A DNA stretch of 64,000 nt from Nitzschia sp. DOCU1 (Eukaryota; Bacillariophyta; Bacillariophyceae; Bacillariales; Bacillariaceae), in NCBI GenBank assembly GCA_951394045.1, contig OX595985.1, positions 2,976,001 to 3,040,000 on the forward strand. The letters are read 5' to 3'. The position numbers and the translations under genes are program-made. Each line of letters starts with the position of its first letter. Position 1 is the stretch's first letter. The notes below the pieces were generated by a model that saw nothing but the letters and a program-made list of their open reading frames with translations, did no database searches and had not been told where the DNA came from. Positions 24,099 to 41,988 of this stretch are shown here, piece by piece.

Positions 24099-24858
24099 CA
24101 AGTGTCGAAAGATATGGTGGTAGAGCCGACAAAAGATATGGTCATTGGCAGTGAATGCCGACAGCGAGGACAACCCCGCTGATGATGATGATGATGATCT
24201 CATTCATCTCATTGCTCGTCGAGTGTGATCAAGGGAATGCACCTGTCAGCAGACGGAGCGCCGCCACTACCGTGCTTTCTTTGCGTCTTCACACAGGAAG
24301 TTTTTGCCGGGTTGACGAAGCCAATGCCGGCGGTGGTGGCGACGACGGCAGCTTCATTGGGGTAGCAGAGATTAGATGTAGTGTTGTCAAATAGGGCTGG
24401 TGGTAACAGTGGCAGCCACAATTATTTCTTCAACACAGCTACTGTGAATATTTCCTGGTCGCTAGCTACTATGTCATTTCTAGTTACAACTATATTCTGA
24501 AGCAAACTAGAGATCGGTCGATTAGTTAGTACCTCGTCCCCTTTGCCGTACAACTAAGTTGTCGCTGCCCAAGTCGTAACAGCTGAAATAATCGTTCCGC
24601 GACGAACCTTTGATGACATTCTAGGGGTAGTACTTAGAATTTACTTGATGCCCCGTAGTTGCTGCCATCGGCAAGCCATTTCAAAATATCTACTGCCATG
24701 CCTTCGTAAAATGGAGTATTCTTGGGAATGCATGCCACTGCCAAGATTATCGATACATTGACAGGAACGCCCTGCAACACTGTGTCGGTCGATTATCGTC
24801 CATGTACAAAAAGACATCCACTATTAATCCCTTTGCTACGGGATCCTACAACATGATG
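24099..24858. other. No gene seen
   Basis: The stretch includes a GAT microsatellite near 24180-24200. Short frames have no family resemblance. Confidence 0.5.
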
Positions 24859-26216
24859 TCAGCTTGCATGCGCCCGAACAAATTGACACCAGCCACTCGC
24901 ATAATGCTTGCGGCCTTGTACCCCCGCCGCGCAATTCCCAATCAAAACATTCTTGCCCAAGTTTTGTTTGAATTTGAAACCAGCTATCGGCTTGGCGCCC
25001 GCAGCAGGGACCCAGCGTCCAATAGCATCTTCAACTGGAGTTAGACTGTAATGTTCGACCAAACGACCAGACGAATCTGTTTCATAGACCAAATAGCAAT
25101 TAGTAGCAGTATGCACGGAAGCTAGGCCAGTTGTGGAATATGTACCACTTCTTCCTCTTCTGGAATGGTCGTCGATACTTCCAGCCTTGATATCGAGTCC
25201 CTCGGCATGGAACTATTCAAATGTGGTGGCGGCGTCGAAGGTTTCTTTCTAGCGCTACTGGTACTCAACACGGCAACGGCTCCAAGTTTCTTGGCCGCCT
25301 TGCTCCATTTCTTCCCCTGGAGGTTGACACCGAATTCAGCATTTCGTGGGAGACATGCCACTGCATACACTGGGAACATGTCTTTGTTCGCCTCTACTTG
25401 TAGGATAGGGTCGCGTTCCATCGCATCAGACTTTCCTTTTAGGCCCTTGTGTGACTGCCAGGTTCATCTGGATGATACTAAGAGTATTCTGGCCAATGGT
25501 GTCCACGGTTTCTATACTATCTTCGTTCCAGCCACCAGACTCTTCAACTATTCTGGCGATTCTAGCTGAGGAACGCAGAGGGATTCTCTCAACCATGGGG
25601 AGTTCGAAATAACAATGATCCAGTGACTCGTCCTCTTCTTCAATTGTTCTTTCATAAAAGAGTGGTTCGTGTCATATTTCTTTGCCTTGCAATAGTCTTG
25701 TTGGGCCCTCTCTAGGGGATAGAGGGGTAACAGAAGATAGTCATCACCGACTTTGTCTTGTCGGCTGTACCCGATTTTGACTCCATACTTCGGATTATTT
25801 TCCTCCGTCATCTCCCTGGAATCACCACCTCATGACGAGACACCAACCATCCGTTTCTGTTGACTCTCGTACATAAATGAGTTGCATATTTCCGGATGAT
25901 AATGCCACAGGGCGATGAAGGCGACCCCTCGAGTAATAACACCAACGGTCGACCATCGATCCCTGTTATCAACCCGCAACACATCAATGTTGTTTGGCAT
26001 TCCCAAGGCAACCATTGTACGCTCTACTTTCAGATTCTGTGCACTTGCAAACTCTTCACGCTTATCAACTTCCTCCAAAGTCTTCGTCGGAAAGAGCGTT
26101 ACACCACCTCTCTGGTCCAGGATATCTCGGAACTTTTGCGACATTTCAGCACATCCACATATTGCAGACGCATGCCCTCTTTCGAGGCATGTCGTCTTGC
26201 GAAAGTACCATGCCAT
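24859..26216 (-). pseudogene. Degenerate unrecognised gene
   Basis: Two same-frame segments, 25830-26216 (128 codons, ATG at 26216) and 25548-25811, are separated only by a TGA at 25830-25832 and read as one sequence. Farther on, 25122-25421 and 24859-25116 are open in other frames and look coding (an Ala/Lys-rich stretch; LTPVEDAIGRWVPAAGAKPI). The total would be about 400 residues with at least one stop and two or more frame changes. No catalytic or domain motif is recognised. It could be a host pseudogene or an unfamiliar element. Confidence 0.35.
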
Positions 26217-26296
26217 GATGATGTTGTGCTTTTATCATGATAGCGTTCAGCCATTGACGGTCCGGAGGGAGGTCATTTGTGGCGGAGGGAGGTCGT

Positions 26297-26401
26297 TGAA
26301 GAGGGTCGGAGGGAGGTCGTTTAGTGCGCGATAGTTTCTTCCAAAACTCCGAAATTTCGGTCTTTTTGCGAGTTGGATACCTCGCTCCGCGCGCAAGCGG
26401 T
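26297..26401 (-). repeat. Dispersed repeat, unbroken copy
   Basis: This is the counterpart in inverse orientation of 17064-17130 plus 17828-17858, without the MITE-like insertion. CGACCTCCCTCCG phrases recur next to it (26268-26330 on the minus strand). Confidence 0.65.
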
Positions 26402-26689
26402 ATAGGAACTTTATAATAAAATTTTAGGGGTGGGGGGAGGGGGAGGGGCGGTGCACTGCAGGTGCGCCGAAGGCTGCCTGCTGCTATTTGCAACTGGTAC
26501 AATACAGCAGTAAACTTCATAGCTACAGCTAGTAATAGTACCAGCACAGCTCACCAGACACCTGGTATCAGTAGTAGTGGCTAGCTGCTAGTATTCTACT
26601 ACTAGAGATACAGCCAGAGGAAGCAACAAGAAGAAGTGGTGGTCGCTCATGATCATGATCATGTGGGGCTGTTACTAGTACTACTACTA

Positions 26690-27320
<631 letters not shown>

Positions 27321-27345
27321 CAGTTTTAAAACTGCCGTTTGAAGG

Positions 27346-32452
<5,107 letters not shown>

Positions 32453-32520
32453 GAGCGCCACCGCCGCAGGTAGTAGGATGATGCATTGAAGGTGGCAGTA
32501 GTGAGTACTGAAGTAGCTAC

Positions 32521-32540
32521 AGTAGGCTGCAATTCTACTA
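32521..32540. repeat. Target-site duplication of the second LINE (3' side)
   Basis: 20 bp, identical to 41421-41440. Bases outside differ on both sides. Confidence 0.85.
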
Positions 32541-32767
32541 TGCTATGCTACTCATAGATTAAGACTTAGTTAGAACTACTCGTGCTTGAGGTTCTGGGGT
32601 ATTGCCTCGAAGGTTTTTACCTCGCCCCCAGCGATGGTCCCTAACGCCCGGTGCCATATGGTAGTGCGAGACATGGTGTACCGTGATGAACATGTAATGT
32701 ATATTGATACAAAAGAGTGAGAAGGAAGGTGACAAGGAAAAAACAGGTGGTATCGGAGTGCAGGTGG

Positions 32768-33175
32768 TCATGTGTGGCGGGCAGAGCGGACGAATTGCAG
32801 CCACAGGCGCCGTGTACGAAGCGGCTTGAGGAGCAATTCCTGGAGTGTAATTCCCTGGAACTGGAATCGATCTTGGAGAGCGATCCCGCCCGTGCCCAAG
32901 AGCCACTGATGTTCGATTTGTGTATTGATCACATCGGAGTCGAGTAGATGAAGGTGGGCATCCGACGAATGAAGGCAATCGTTGCGGAAAGTCCAGAGAT
33001 CGAACGCGAATATCCAAAGGTTGCGGATGAGATGTCCGGACCAGGCGGAACCGGTACGGAGGGAGGCCTGGGCGACGAACAGATGGTGTTGTGTGGTAGC
33101 CCAACATTTTTCGATGCGTCCGCGTAGAAAATTGTGCCACCCCAGGCCGGCTGACTGTAGTTGGATGAGGTCCTG
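32768..33175 (-). pseudogene. LINE ORF2 C-terminal tail (continuation beyond the Gypsy fragment)
   Basis: A 135-codon open frame without ATG ends at TGA 32768-32770. It contains AGLGWHNFLRGRIEKCW and HLIRNLWIFAFDLWTFRND. The first LINE has the equivalent AIGWRLFPRGFLATEW and VKIVWQEMTIFW at the same distance after its zinc knuckle. Bridging the Gypsy fragment from ...ALPPDLPQ (near 34047) to DLIQLQSAG (near 33174) restores a plausible reading. This shows the LINE was once continuous here. Confidence 0.7.
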
Positions 33176-34042
33176 TGCCCTATCCCGGGGGTGACGAATA
33201 AAAGAATAGAAGACAATTTAATTGTGAGACCTATATTACATCTATTTGACTTTCCTTCCAACAACAAGATTGACGAGACGAAAGATTTTTGTCTTTCAAA
33301 TATTTGCGACCGATCGTTCATTTTGTGAACGACTTTCCCCGCGCGTAAATAACGCGCATATATGCTATCCATTCGGATATGTCGATTCCTCGTATCGTCG
33401 CCTTCTAACTAGGCGTCCCTAGTCTTGGCTAGCTACGACTCCTCTTTACCCATGGTCTGAATTATTTCCTTGTCCTAAATACATCTCCTCTATTAGGCGA
33501 TGAATATTTACTACTTAGATTGTAGGCATGCCGTTGGCAAGGGACTCTATGGGTTAGTCGAATGTTACTATGCAATATACTACAGAGCGCGTACATGTGT
33601 AACGCTGCGACTCCTTTGATCGCTGCGTCGGTGCGCCGTCGGCGACGACGTCACCGCTCGTTCGCGTCCGTGTCCGTTAGCCGTCTGTACGTCGTCCGTC
33701 CAACGGACGACTCCGTTCGTCTATGACTACTAAGACTACCAGCTCAAAGGACTAACTTGACTAAACTAATTATGCGTCTCTGTGGGGTATGGCACGTTTG
33801 AATGTCGAACCATTATCTACGCCCACTTGTTGAGGTCTTGGGTACCTCGCCAACCAATAAGCATCGAATACCTTCTGGCACTCGTAGCTATCAGGTTTAG
33901 GCAGTGGTGCTATTTCGAACCAACCCGTGACTGGGTCGATCATGGTCATTGCTAAGAGCTCGCGTGCTCCTTTCGGAGTTTGCACGGTGTATGGTCCTAC
34001 CATGTCTACGTTCACACGCTTCCATGGTATTGTCTCCGCCTC
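33176..34042 (-). mobile_element. Gypsy fragment: 3' LTR plus internally deleted integrase
   Basis: A complete 619-bp LTR (33176-33794) is followed directly by ~250 bp of integrase-coding sequence (33797-34042, VNVDMVGPYTV to VGVDNGSTFKR). The integrase C terminus, polypurine tract and everything 5' of the core are missing. The LTR resembles that of GyC more than GyA/GyB. It lies in the second LINE's ORF2. One TSD copy may remain (TCCTG, 33171-33175); the other side is lost with the 5' end. Confidence 0.85.
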
Positions 34043-37000
34043 GTTTGGGGCAAGTCCGGCGGGAGGGCGACCCCATTAAGAAAGCGTTCCAAGCCGCACC
34101 GGATGGCAACACGGAGGACAGGGGAGGTGTGGCACTGGAGCAGCCGCTCGTCTAATCGTTGAAGAGCTTCCTCTCTGTATACGATTCTGGCTGGGGCGGG
34201 GCAAGTGAGGACGTGTATGTGGTCTTCGTTGTCCTCGGGGCATGAGGGGCAGCGTGACTGTTTCCAGAATTTGTAGCGTTTCATGTTGCGCCCTATGGGG
34301 CATTGATTAAAGGCGAACTTCGTTGCCCATCGTCGCAAATATGGGGGGCTAGCAGACCAGGCGTTCGTAGAGGCGATGGAATCCAAGGAAGCGAGTTGTG
34401 GGGCGGTGATGTGCTGTTTTGCCAACATCCACCGAGAGAGGCGTCGTCGAGAAAGTGCCTGCCGAAGCCCATTCGAAAAGTGGGTTCCATATTTGCGCCC
34501 CTCGAATTCAACCCTCCACTCATGGCTCGATATAACTTGGGACGGAGGAGGAGGGTCTGAACAAACCTGCCAATGTGCCTTAGCAAGCGTGTCCATTTCA
34601 TCATTCAGCGTGCCCCAGATGTCAAGATCCACCGTTCCATAATGTTCCCTTTGGTGGCCCTCGACATACCGGTAGGAAACAGAAATCAGTAAAAGTTGTC
34701 GGAGCCGAAAAATTTCCGTCAATACGTCAAAATGCTGATCGGTGGGGGAGGGTGGACTGTGAAACTCGAGTCCGTGGCGGCCAGCCTCCAAGTTGTCGCA
34801 GCCGAAAGTTACGTGACCCACCGTGATATTCCAGAGTTGGGTGAGTTCCAGGAGGAGGCGGATGCCCGCAAGGATGCCAGTCAATTCGCTGCAGTAGGCG
34901 CATTGGTCTTCGGGGTGGCCGGGTGTCTGGTGTGCAGCGCGAACAGAGCTATCACGGGCGGGGGTAGTGAGTATAATTGCTGCAGTGCCGAGGGATTTCT
35001 TGAAGGAGCCATCGCCCACCGCGATCGCTGTGCCTGCTTCGATGGCTGAGCGGAGCGGGGCCTCAACCAGGAGGGAGGTGTCGCAATATTCGAGAGGCCA
35101 CTGATCTTCGGCTGGTAATTGTTGTATCCGGGCTTCCAGGGTCGGAGCGGGCGGTGGTGGTGCCGGTCCCGCCGCTGCGCTATGCCAAAAGTTTGGGAGA
35201 CCATGGGCCAGCCAGCCACATCCCATACGAAGGCCTGGGAGCGGTTCTTGCGGAGGAGCCGGGGTGTAGATTGGGGGTGCCAAGGCGTGGGCCTGGGTCC
35301 GAGTGAAACAATGCCAGACATCGTGAGAGTCTTTCACGTACAGCTTGGATTCCCAGGTGTCCCAGTAGCAGTTCCACGTTGACGGTCGAATTTGCCAAGG
35401 GCCCAGCGGTTGCCGAAGATTGCCATGGCAATCGAGAGGAAATGTTCGTCGGAGGGCTTGCCGCCACAACTCCCAATGTCTTTCCGGCAACGGGCCTTGG
35501 TCAGGCCATTCTCTGCCGTACCGATCAAGAAAATCTGGCCGGCGGAATGGGTTCACGCCCTCCTGGAAATGTGGAAGCAGTCGGCGCCCGTCGCCTGTGG
35601 TGAGGTCCGAAAGATGAAAAACCTGCAAATACAGTCGGCACTGGTTGATTTTGATACGCTGCGGGCCTGTCCATGGACCTCGAAGGATCTCCTCCATGAT
35701 AACCTTATCGTGCGCGCGCGGTAGGGGGATCGGGGAGAAAGGAACCGAACAGGTCACATCGAGGCGTGTCGACTCGTCCCAAATAGTAGACCAGAGGGAA
35801 TCGGAGGCCAGAGATCGGAGCGAGGACGGAAGTTGGAGTGGGGATGGTGAGCCGGATTCGAGTTGTAACAGTTCGTATGAGCCGCGAAGGAGTTGGCCCG
35901 TGCTTGTGCCATGTGGGCCGTGCCGAAGGATGACATCCAGGTGGCTGAGCGCTTGGCTAAGCTCCACGTCGTGGATTTCTCCCCCCTGTAAGTCGCCTGG
36001 TCCGCAAATAGCAGCGGTGGGAAAATTACGGTTGTAGCGTGCTTTGGGCAGGGCAGCCCGCAGGATGATGCGAGTCAACGTGTTGCACTCTGACGGGGTG
36101 AGGGAGAGCGCTGCCAGAGGGTACTCAAGAGTTTTTAGGATAGTGCTCTTAAGGGCTGTAGCTGCCTCTTGATCCCGAATAAAGCTAGCACGTAATTTGT
36201 CGGCCCACTTGGTAGCTTGTTCCTTGAGGCGCTCGAACGCGGCCGTCTGGTTGCCATCTGGCGCCATATGTACCCCGATGGTGACTTCAGAGACCGAGGC
36301 TTCCTTGCGTGGCAAGGGAACCATCTCGCCCGAGATGTCCCGTACCGTAATCTCTGCCGGGAGGTCCTGGGTCTGCCTGTAAGTCCAATTACCGTCCTCG
36401 TCCCAAACGAAGTCAATCAACCACCACCAACTTTTGTTCACCTCGATCGCCCCACCTGTAGACCGGATGAGGCCCTCCCACAATCGGATCGCGTCTTGTG
36501 CCTGTTGTATGAGTGCCTCAACGGTCGCGTGCCGTGGAACCGTCTGGATAAGATCCGTGTCATCGACAAAGGCGTATCCCACCATATGCACCTGCTCGCG
36601 TCGTATAGCCGTTTTAAATATAAAACCGAAGCCTTCTTCTTTCTATATTTGCAGAACGGGGGAGCTAACCACTGCCCAAACCACTGGGCCCGCGCCATTA
36701 CCCTGGTAAACCCCTTGAAGGGGGACTACCCACAGATCGCCGCCGTAGGTGGATTCCGAATTGCTGTAAGCTGTTCTGATGGTGTGTTCGAGGTCTTGGA
36801 TGAGGGTAAACATAAAAACCACCTCAGACTCCGCCAATCCCTGTGATCGGAGACAGAGAGCGGCGACTGCATGGCAGATGCAGTCATAACAACTCTTGAG
36901 GTCGTTCGAAAGCATGATGCCTTTGGCCTTGAGCTGTCGCAGGATATCGAAGGTTAGGCGCTTGTTCACCGCTTGATCAATGGCGCGATGACGGGCTCGG

Positions 37001-39330
37001 CTGCCGGCTTGTTCCGGGGCGAATGCGCCGTGACTGAAGGCAGTGGTAAGCTCTGCCCGCTTCGCCACCTTCCTGGCCAAATGTTTGTTGCAAAAATTCG
37101 CGTCTGCTTCGAAGCAAACAATTTTCCTTAACTTTTCGACTCTCAGATCATTGGCCTTCTTGAGTAGCTTGCAGTCCAGACCTTGGCACCACTTTTTATA
37201 GGGGCGGCCGCTACGAAGAGGTATCGAGTAGAATGCAGCCTCCATCTCAGAGATAGCCGAGTTCTGAGCCATGGCCCGACAGTGCCCAAAATGCAATGTT
37301 GATGGGCCCGCCGTGGTATTTTCCCGCATCTTGGACCACCCTGCCTGGAATGATTCGGAGGGAAGACCGACCGGAAGTTCCGGGAGGTCTGGTGTGACGC
37401 GGGTCAATTTTTGAAGGAGGCGCGCACTATGCGGGTCCAGGGCCTGGTGTGGTACATATGTACCAGCTAGGATGGAGTCCGCCGCCGGTCCGGTACCCTG
37501 CCAACCCAACTGCTGCCGAAGAGGATACGTCATGGGTGGAGTATCCCATGTTTGGCTAAAGCGGCGGAGCGCCTCAGCTTTGCAGGCTTCTTCGATAGCT
37601 GTCTTGGTGGTGCATTCCTCGGTGGAGCCATCTGGATTCGTTCGAACAACCATAGTGATGCCCTGTGCAAGTGTGGACCCCACGGAAGACCTAATGCGCG
37701 CCCACAATCGTCGTTGCTTCTCCTCAGACTGCAGGGCTCGCAATGCTTGAGCCGAGGAGTACTGCGGAGCCTGCAGCTGACGCTGGCGGCCACGTTTCCG
37801 GGATCGAGCTTGGATCGTCCGCCGTTGATTTTCAGCTTCGGCCCTTGCGTCGGCCAGGTCGGTCTGCCAGTTTTCCCGCCGGAGATCGGCCGTCGCCTTG
37901 TACTCCTCGTAGGCCGCCAAGGCCTCCTGCTCCCGTGCCTTTTTTTGGTTGAGGGGAAGAGCCGAATATTGGTGCAAGGGAGTAGAGTCCTTTATCTTCG
38001 TCAATATCCGGCCAAGATAGCGAGAACTTTTATTGCGACCCTCATGCCGGCGAACCAGAAGAGTCCAAAACCGTAGCCGCCACTTGCAAAGGTTATAATC
38101 CGGAGTAAAGGCCACTCCTCCAGCAAAAACCCGGCGGCATCTTTTGTCGGCGTAGTCGATACCCTGGTACCGTATAGACGCGATCGCCTCCTGTTCTTGA
38201 ATTTGTGCGGCGGTAGGGGGGTACTGGATGGTTTGCTCCAACCGAAAGATGCGGTCGGCCAGCCGATGCCGGGCACAAAATGCAGCGTACTGTTCGTTGA
38301 AAGCTTGGACTACCCTGGGGTCTTTCGTCTTGCATCGCCGGAACTGTGGGGCAGCGATGGGTGGCATCCGATGGCCGAAGACGGTATGCAGATGAACATC
38401 TATCCAGAGGCAGCGATGGTCGGCCCGAAGGACTTGGACGCCATCGTTGAAGGCACAGTAACCCCCGCGCTCGATCACCACCGATGGAGTACCAAAGATG
38501 CCGTCTATCGGGTCCGATCCCCTTATGAATGTCCGTGGGGAGTCTGCTCCGTGCCGGTCCAAAATGAGGTTGGACATCCCGGTTTCCTCGAGGAACAGTT
38601 GCATTCGAGCGCTACGAACATCCTCATTGCAGTCCATAAGGAGGACGATGTGTTCGCCTGCGTCGCGGTACTGTAAAATCTGATCGCGAAGGTCAAGCAG
38701 ATATTGTTCTCTAGGTTCCGCAGGCGAGTGGCGGTCGAGGAAGTATTGCCGTTGTTGGACGTACGGGGTTTGCGTTTGGATTGTAGGCTTCTTGTTGGGT
38801 CGGTAGGCCGTGATGATCCGAAGAATTTGTTGCTGGCGCCCCACCAACCGTTGTGTCACCCACCGACCAAGGCCCGATGGGTCATCTTCCTTGTCCCTCC
38901 AGCGCATGGCGGCCGCATTCCGACTGATGATAGCGACCCCGCCGGTTTGCTTGGTGTCGTGGCGGGTATCCAGGCGTTGATCGTGAATGTTGTAGGTGCA
39001 GTGACCCTTGGTGGTACGGGGTTCCCACCATTGCGCTAGCAAGTAGTTAAACTGAAGGCACTGCGGTACCGTGGGCCACCACATATTCACTTCCGGGATG
39101 CCGAGGACGTCGAATTGATACTGATTGATAAATCCTGGCAGCGCGGTGAGGGCCGAATCATTTAGTCGCGATGAGAGCCCACCAAAGTTTTGCATTCCGA
39201 TACGAATATGGTCGATGTCTTTGGGACCCAGCAAGTCCCCAAACGACTGCGCGAGGTCGACAGCTTCTTCCTCCGCAGCATGCGGGATGTTGGCCTGAGG
39301 AGCCTCAGGGAGGTGTACATCCACTTCCAC
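34043..39330 (-). pseudogene. LINE ORF2: APE-type endonuclease, reverse transcriptase, RNase H (one TAG)
   Basis: The frame reads from GTG 39330 and is open upstream to ~39386, overlapping the ORF1 end. The endonuclease begins RIGMQNFGG (about residue 43), with GIPEVNMWW, LLMDCNED and ADHRCLW motifs. The reverse transcriptase has FEADANFCNKH, SNDLKSCYDC and VYQGNGAGP, then a TAG at 36643-36645. The same frame continues to the catalytic GYAFVDD (VDD at 36559-36567). RNase H follows at about 35040-34560 (VGDGSF, CSELTG, GCDNLEA, YVEGHQ, LNDEMDTLA) and a C-x2-C...H...C knuckle near 34240. Apart from the TAG the frame is open for 1,760 codons up to the junction with the Gypsy fragment. The last residues before 34012 are Gypsy-derived. 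Confidence 0.88.
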
Positions 39331-39349
39331 CGTCCCCGGCTCTAGGGGT

Positions 39350-41310
39350 TTAGCTGGGCCCAGGCCCTTCCGCGGAGGAAGTGCCTAGGGACTCTCGAGA
39401 GTTGCGAAGAGGAGTAACTTGGTTACCAGCCAAGCCACCCCCGGCAGTGGGGCCTGTCGCAGAGGCATTGTTAAAATACCTGTTGATGACCTCGGACATT
39501 TGTCCGACGGTCTGTTCCAATTGGATGAGGCGGGTTCGAGACGCACCCTTGCTGCCGCAAGAAAGTGAGGAGAGCGACGAAGAGACAGACACATCATCTG
39601 TCCTTGCTTTCTTGGCACGACCGGTCAGAATTTGCAGAGCCGTATCGTCATCATTGACGCCACGGTCACTAACGAGCCGCTTACCGGAAGAAGCGGGCTC
39701 GGTGCCCAGGGAGACCAGATTAGCCTCAGCGGAAAAGTCCATATCGGCGTCTTGGGCTAAAAGGGCGGCAACGCGGTCATCAGCCGTGGAGACCACCGAT
39801 CCTCGGACTGGGTCCCATCGCATGGACTGCGAGGCGTGGACGGCCGAAGCTGAAAAGTATGGGTCCAAAATCCCTGGTCCGTACTCATGGGAGAGGCGAG
39901 AGTGCAAGCTCTGGAGCACCATCTGGGCCTCCGTGGTCTTATCCGGGTGGAAGGCGACCGTGTGGCCTTCCTTGTTGTAGATGGAACCTATAGCCAGGAA
40001 GAGCGGGGTGCTAGTATTGCCAGTGCGGGATGGTAGACTCATGATCAGTCGGCGGAGTGTCTTCCCCTGCAGGGCCTCAATGGGGGTGTCAAGAAGGGCA
40101 AAGTCGGTGGTAGACCTGGCCTCATGTTGGAGCGTCCATCCGTGTTGGCGTTTTTTCAATTGGATGAAGCCCTCGAGGGAGGTATGGGCTAGCAGTTCCT
40201 GGAATGGCTGGACGAAGCGCATGAGGATGTACATTGGAAACCTGGTGGCCTCTGGTCCGTACAACCTGTCCAGCGCGGATTGGACCTGGGCTATCTTGTC
40301 CCTTGAACATTCGACGTGGAGAGCTTTGGGGATGCTGTCCGGATTGACTTCTTTGTCAAACTTTTTGTTGCTTCCATCCGTGATCTTCATCCAGCGAGGC
40401 TCACTTGGCAGCCGGCACGGCGGCCAATGGTGTCAGCCAGCGCTGCGGTATCCATCATGCGCAATGAATACAAGAGCCATCCTGCGATCCTGACATAGGG
40501 AGCCTGGACAGAAGACAAGGAGAAGCGGGCGTTTTGTTCCTTGTGAAACCAATCCGAGTTTTCCTTCAAGGTGGAGGGCGAGCCTTTGAATTCGGCAAAA
40601 ACTTTAGTGAAGATTCGGCCGCCTGCGGTTTTAGGGGAAACACGGGCAAAATAATCTTTGAGTTTCGACAAGGTGGTGGGGAAGTCGTCTTCGTGGTGAA
40701 TGGCACTTTGGACTTCCGTAGCAGGATCCCATGGCCACAACTTAAAACTAGCTTCACAGCGCTGCATCATCTTAATCCAGGTCTTGAGAGCATCAGCCAA
40801 GACTACCGTAGCTTGGCCGACATCCTTGCCTGGAGCAGGAGGTAGTTCCAGTTGCAGGTCAAAATAATGGCGGGTGGGGGCCGGGGGTTCAGCGGCTACA
40901 CCGGCCGAGGGTTGATTAGCCCCAGCGCTGGTGATGTTGCCACCTTCCACCGTGGTGCTGTCGTCGTCCGCTGTACGGTTTTGATCAGTGCCGCCAGTGG
41001 AGTTGTCGCGAGTCTGGGTGCCTTCGACTTCCATGGGAGATTCGGGGTCGTGGACAGAGAGCCCCGGAAGAGTGTGGTTAACCAAACGAACGGAATCGTC
41101 ATCATCGTCGTCCATGGCGGTGTCATGCCACTGTTCGGCGGCGGTCGGGGCGTTGGCGGTGTCGTCCGAAGGCTGTAGAGTGGCTGCTGGGTTGGGATCT
41201 TCGACGGTCGGTTCTTCGACATTCATGTTGTCGTTGTTCATGGTGCGGTGGGGAAGAGGTGGTCGGGTATCGGTGTGGTTATCGTTCAAAGTGGTCATTG
41301 TCATCGTCAA
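39350..41310 (-). pseudogene. LINE ORF1 (Gag-like), split into two overlapping frames
   Basis: The first frame (41310-40387, 307 codons) has an acidic, Asp/Thr-rich N terminus and ends ...GCQVSLAG with TGA. The second (40390-39350, 346 codons) starts MKITDGSNKK. They overlap by 4 nt (ATGA). One inserted base near 40396-40400 would join them as V-S-L-R-W-M-K-I, so a 1-nt deletion is likelier than two genes, though ATGA-coupled reinitiation is possible. The second part ends in a Ser-rich stretch and a heptad-like segment (LIQLEQTVGQMSEVINRY), a possible coiled coil. No CCHC knuckle or RRM is seen. ORF2 overlaps its end in another frame. Confidence 0.65.
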
Positions 41311-41420
41311 AAGTTGGGGGTCGGGGGAGGAAAATTTCCTACGGGGTTCTACGGGGGGCTACGAGGGGTTGCGGAGTACCACGTCTACGTACGTGTTTTG
41401 ATTTTCTACGAGGTTGAAAA

Positions 41421-41440
41421 AGTAGGCTGCAATTCTACTA
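41421..41440. repeat. Target-site duplication of the second LINE (5' side)
   Basis: 20 bp, identical to 32521-32540. Confidence 0.85.
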
Positions 41441-41524
41441 GTGCTACAACAACAACACCAGCAGCAGGAGCAACAACAAGAAAAACATGATACCAGTAGC
41501 TACAGTAGTACTACTTGTATTCTT

Positions 41525-41988
41525 AAAGCAGCGAAAAGTGTGCGCTATCCATTTAGCAGCTACCTAGACAATTGGAAAGGAACGATCTTGCCAAATCGCC
41601 AAAGCGATAATGGCTACCTGGGAAGGCAGCTGAGTCTCACGACTCATCTGACTTTTTCACCCATTAGGGATCATCAGCGCTAGTCTGCACACCTACAGAG
41701 ATGATGAAACCAAGCTTTGTGCTTGCATCCCTCATCAATTTCATTGAGTGAGTTCAGGAGGGAGTTGGGCTGCTGCCAAGATGCCCGAAGTAGAGCGAGT
41801 TTTTCTAATACTACTATTAAAGCAGCAAAAAGTGTGCGCTATACATTTAGCAGCTACCTGGACAATTGGAAAGGAACGATCTTGCCAAATTGCCAGTAAG
41901 ACTATTAGAGCAGCAAAAAGTGCATGCTATCCATTTAGCAGCTACCTGGATGACGATAGGAAAGGAACGATCCTCTTGCCAAATCGCC
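41525..41988. repeat. Three copies of a ~76-84-bp repeat
   Basis: Copies lie at 41525-41600, 41819-41894 and 41907-41988. They share AGCAGC(A/G)AAAAGTG, CATTTAGCAGCTACCT and GGAAAGGAACGATC...TTGCCAAAT. The third copy has small insertions. No stable coding frame and no known family. The rest of 41440-42559 holds no gene. Confidence 0.8.

Larger units (their letters stand above)
32541..41420 (-). mobile_element. Full-length LINE with 20-bp target duplication (LINE-2nd), carrying a Gypsy fragment
   Basis: An identical 20-bp sequence, AGTAGGCTGC followed by AATTCTACTA, lies at 32521-32540 and 41421-41440. It brackets ORF1, ORF2 and a short 3' UTR, and fits a target-primed insertion that was not 5' truncated. 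Net length without the 867-bp Gypsy fragment is about 8.0 kb. Lesions are a split in ORF1 near 40390, a TAG in ORF2 at 36643-36645, and the Gypsy fragment at 33176-34042 in the ORF2 tail. Confidence 0.85.

Noticed and set aside
32559..33140. 193-codon minus-strand frame
   Set aside because: It overlaps the better-supported LINE tail frame (32768-33175), has no motif and has Pro/His-rich composition typical of a shadow.
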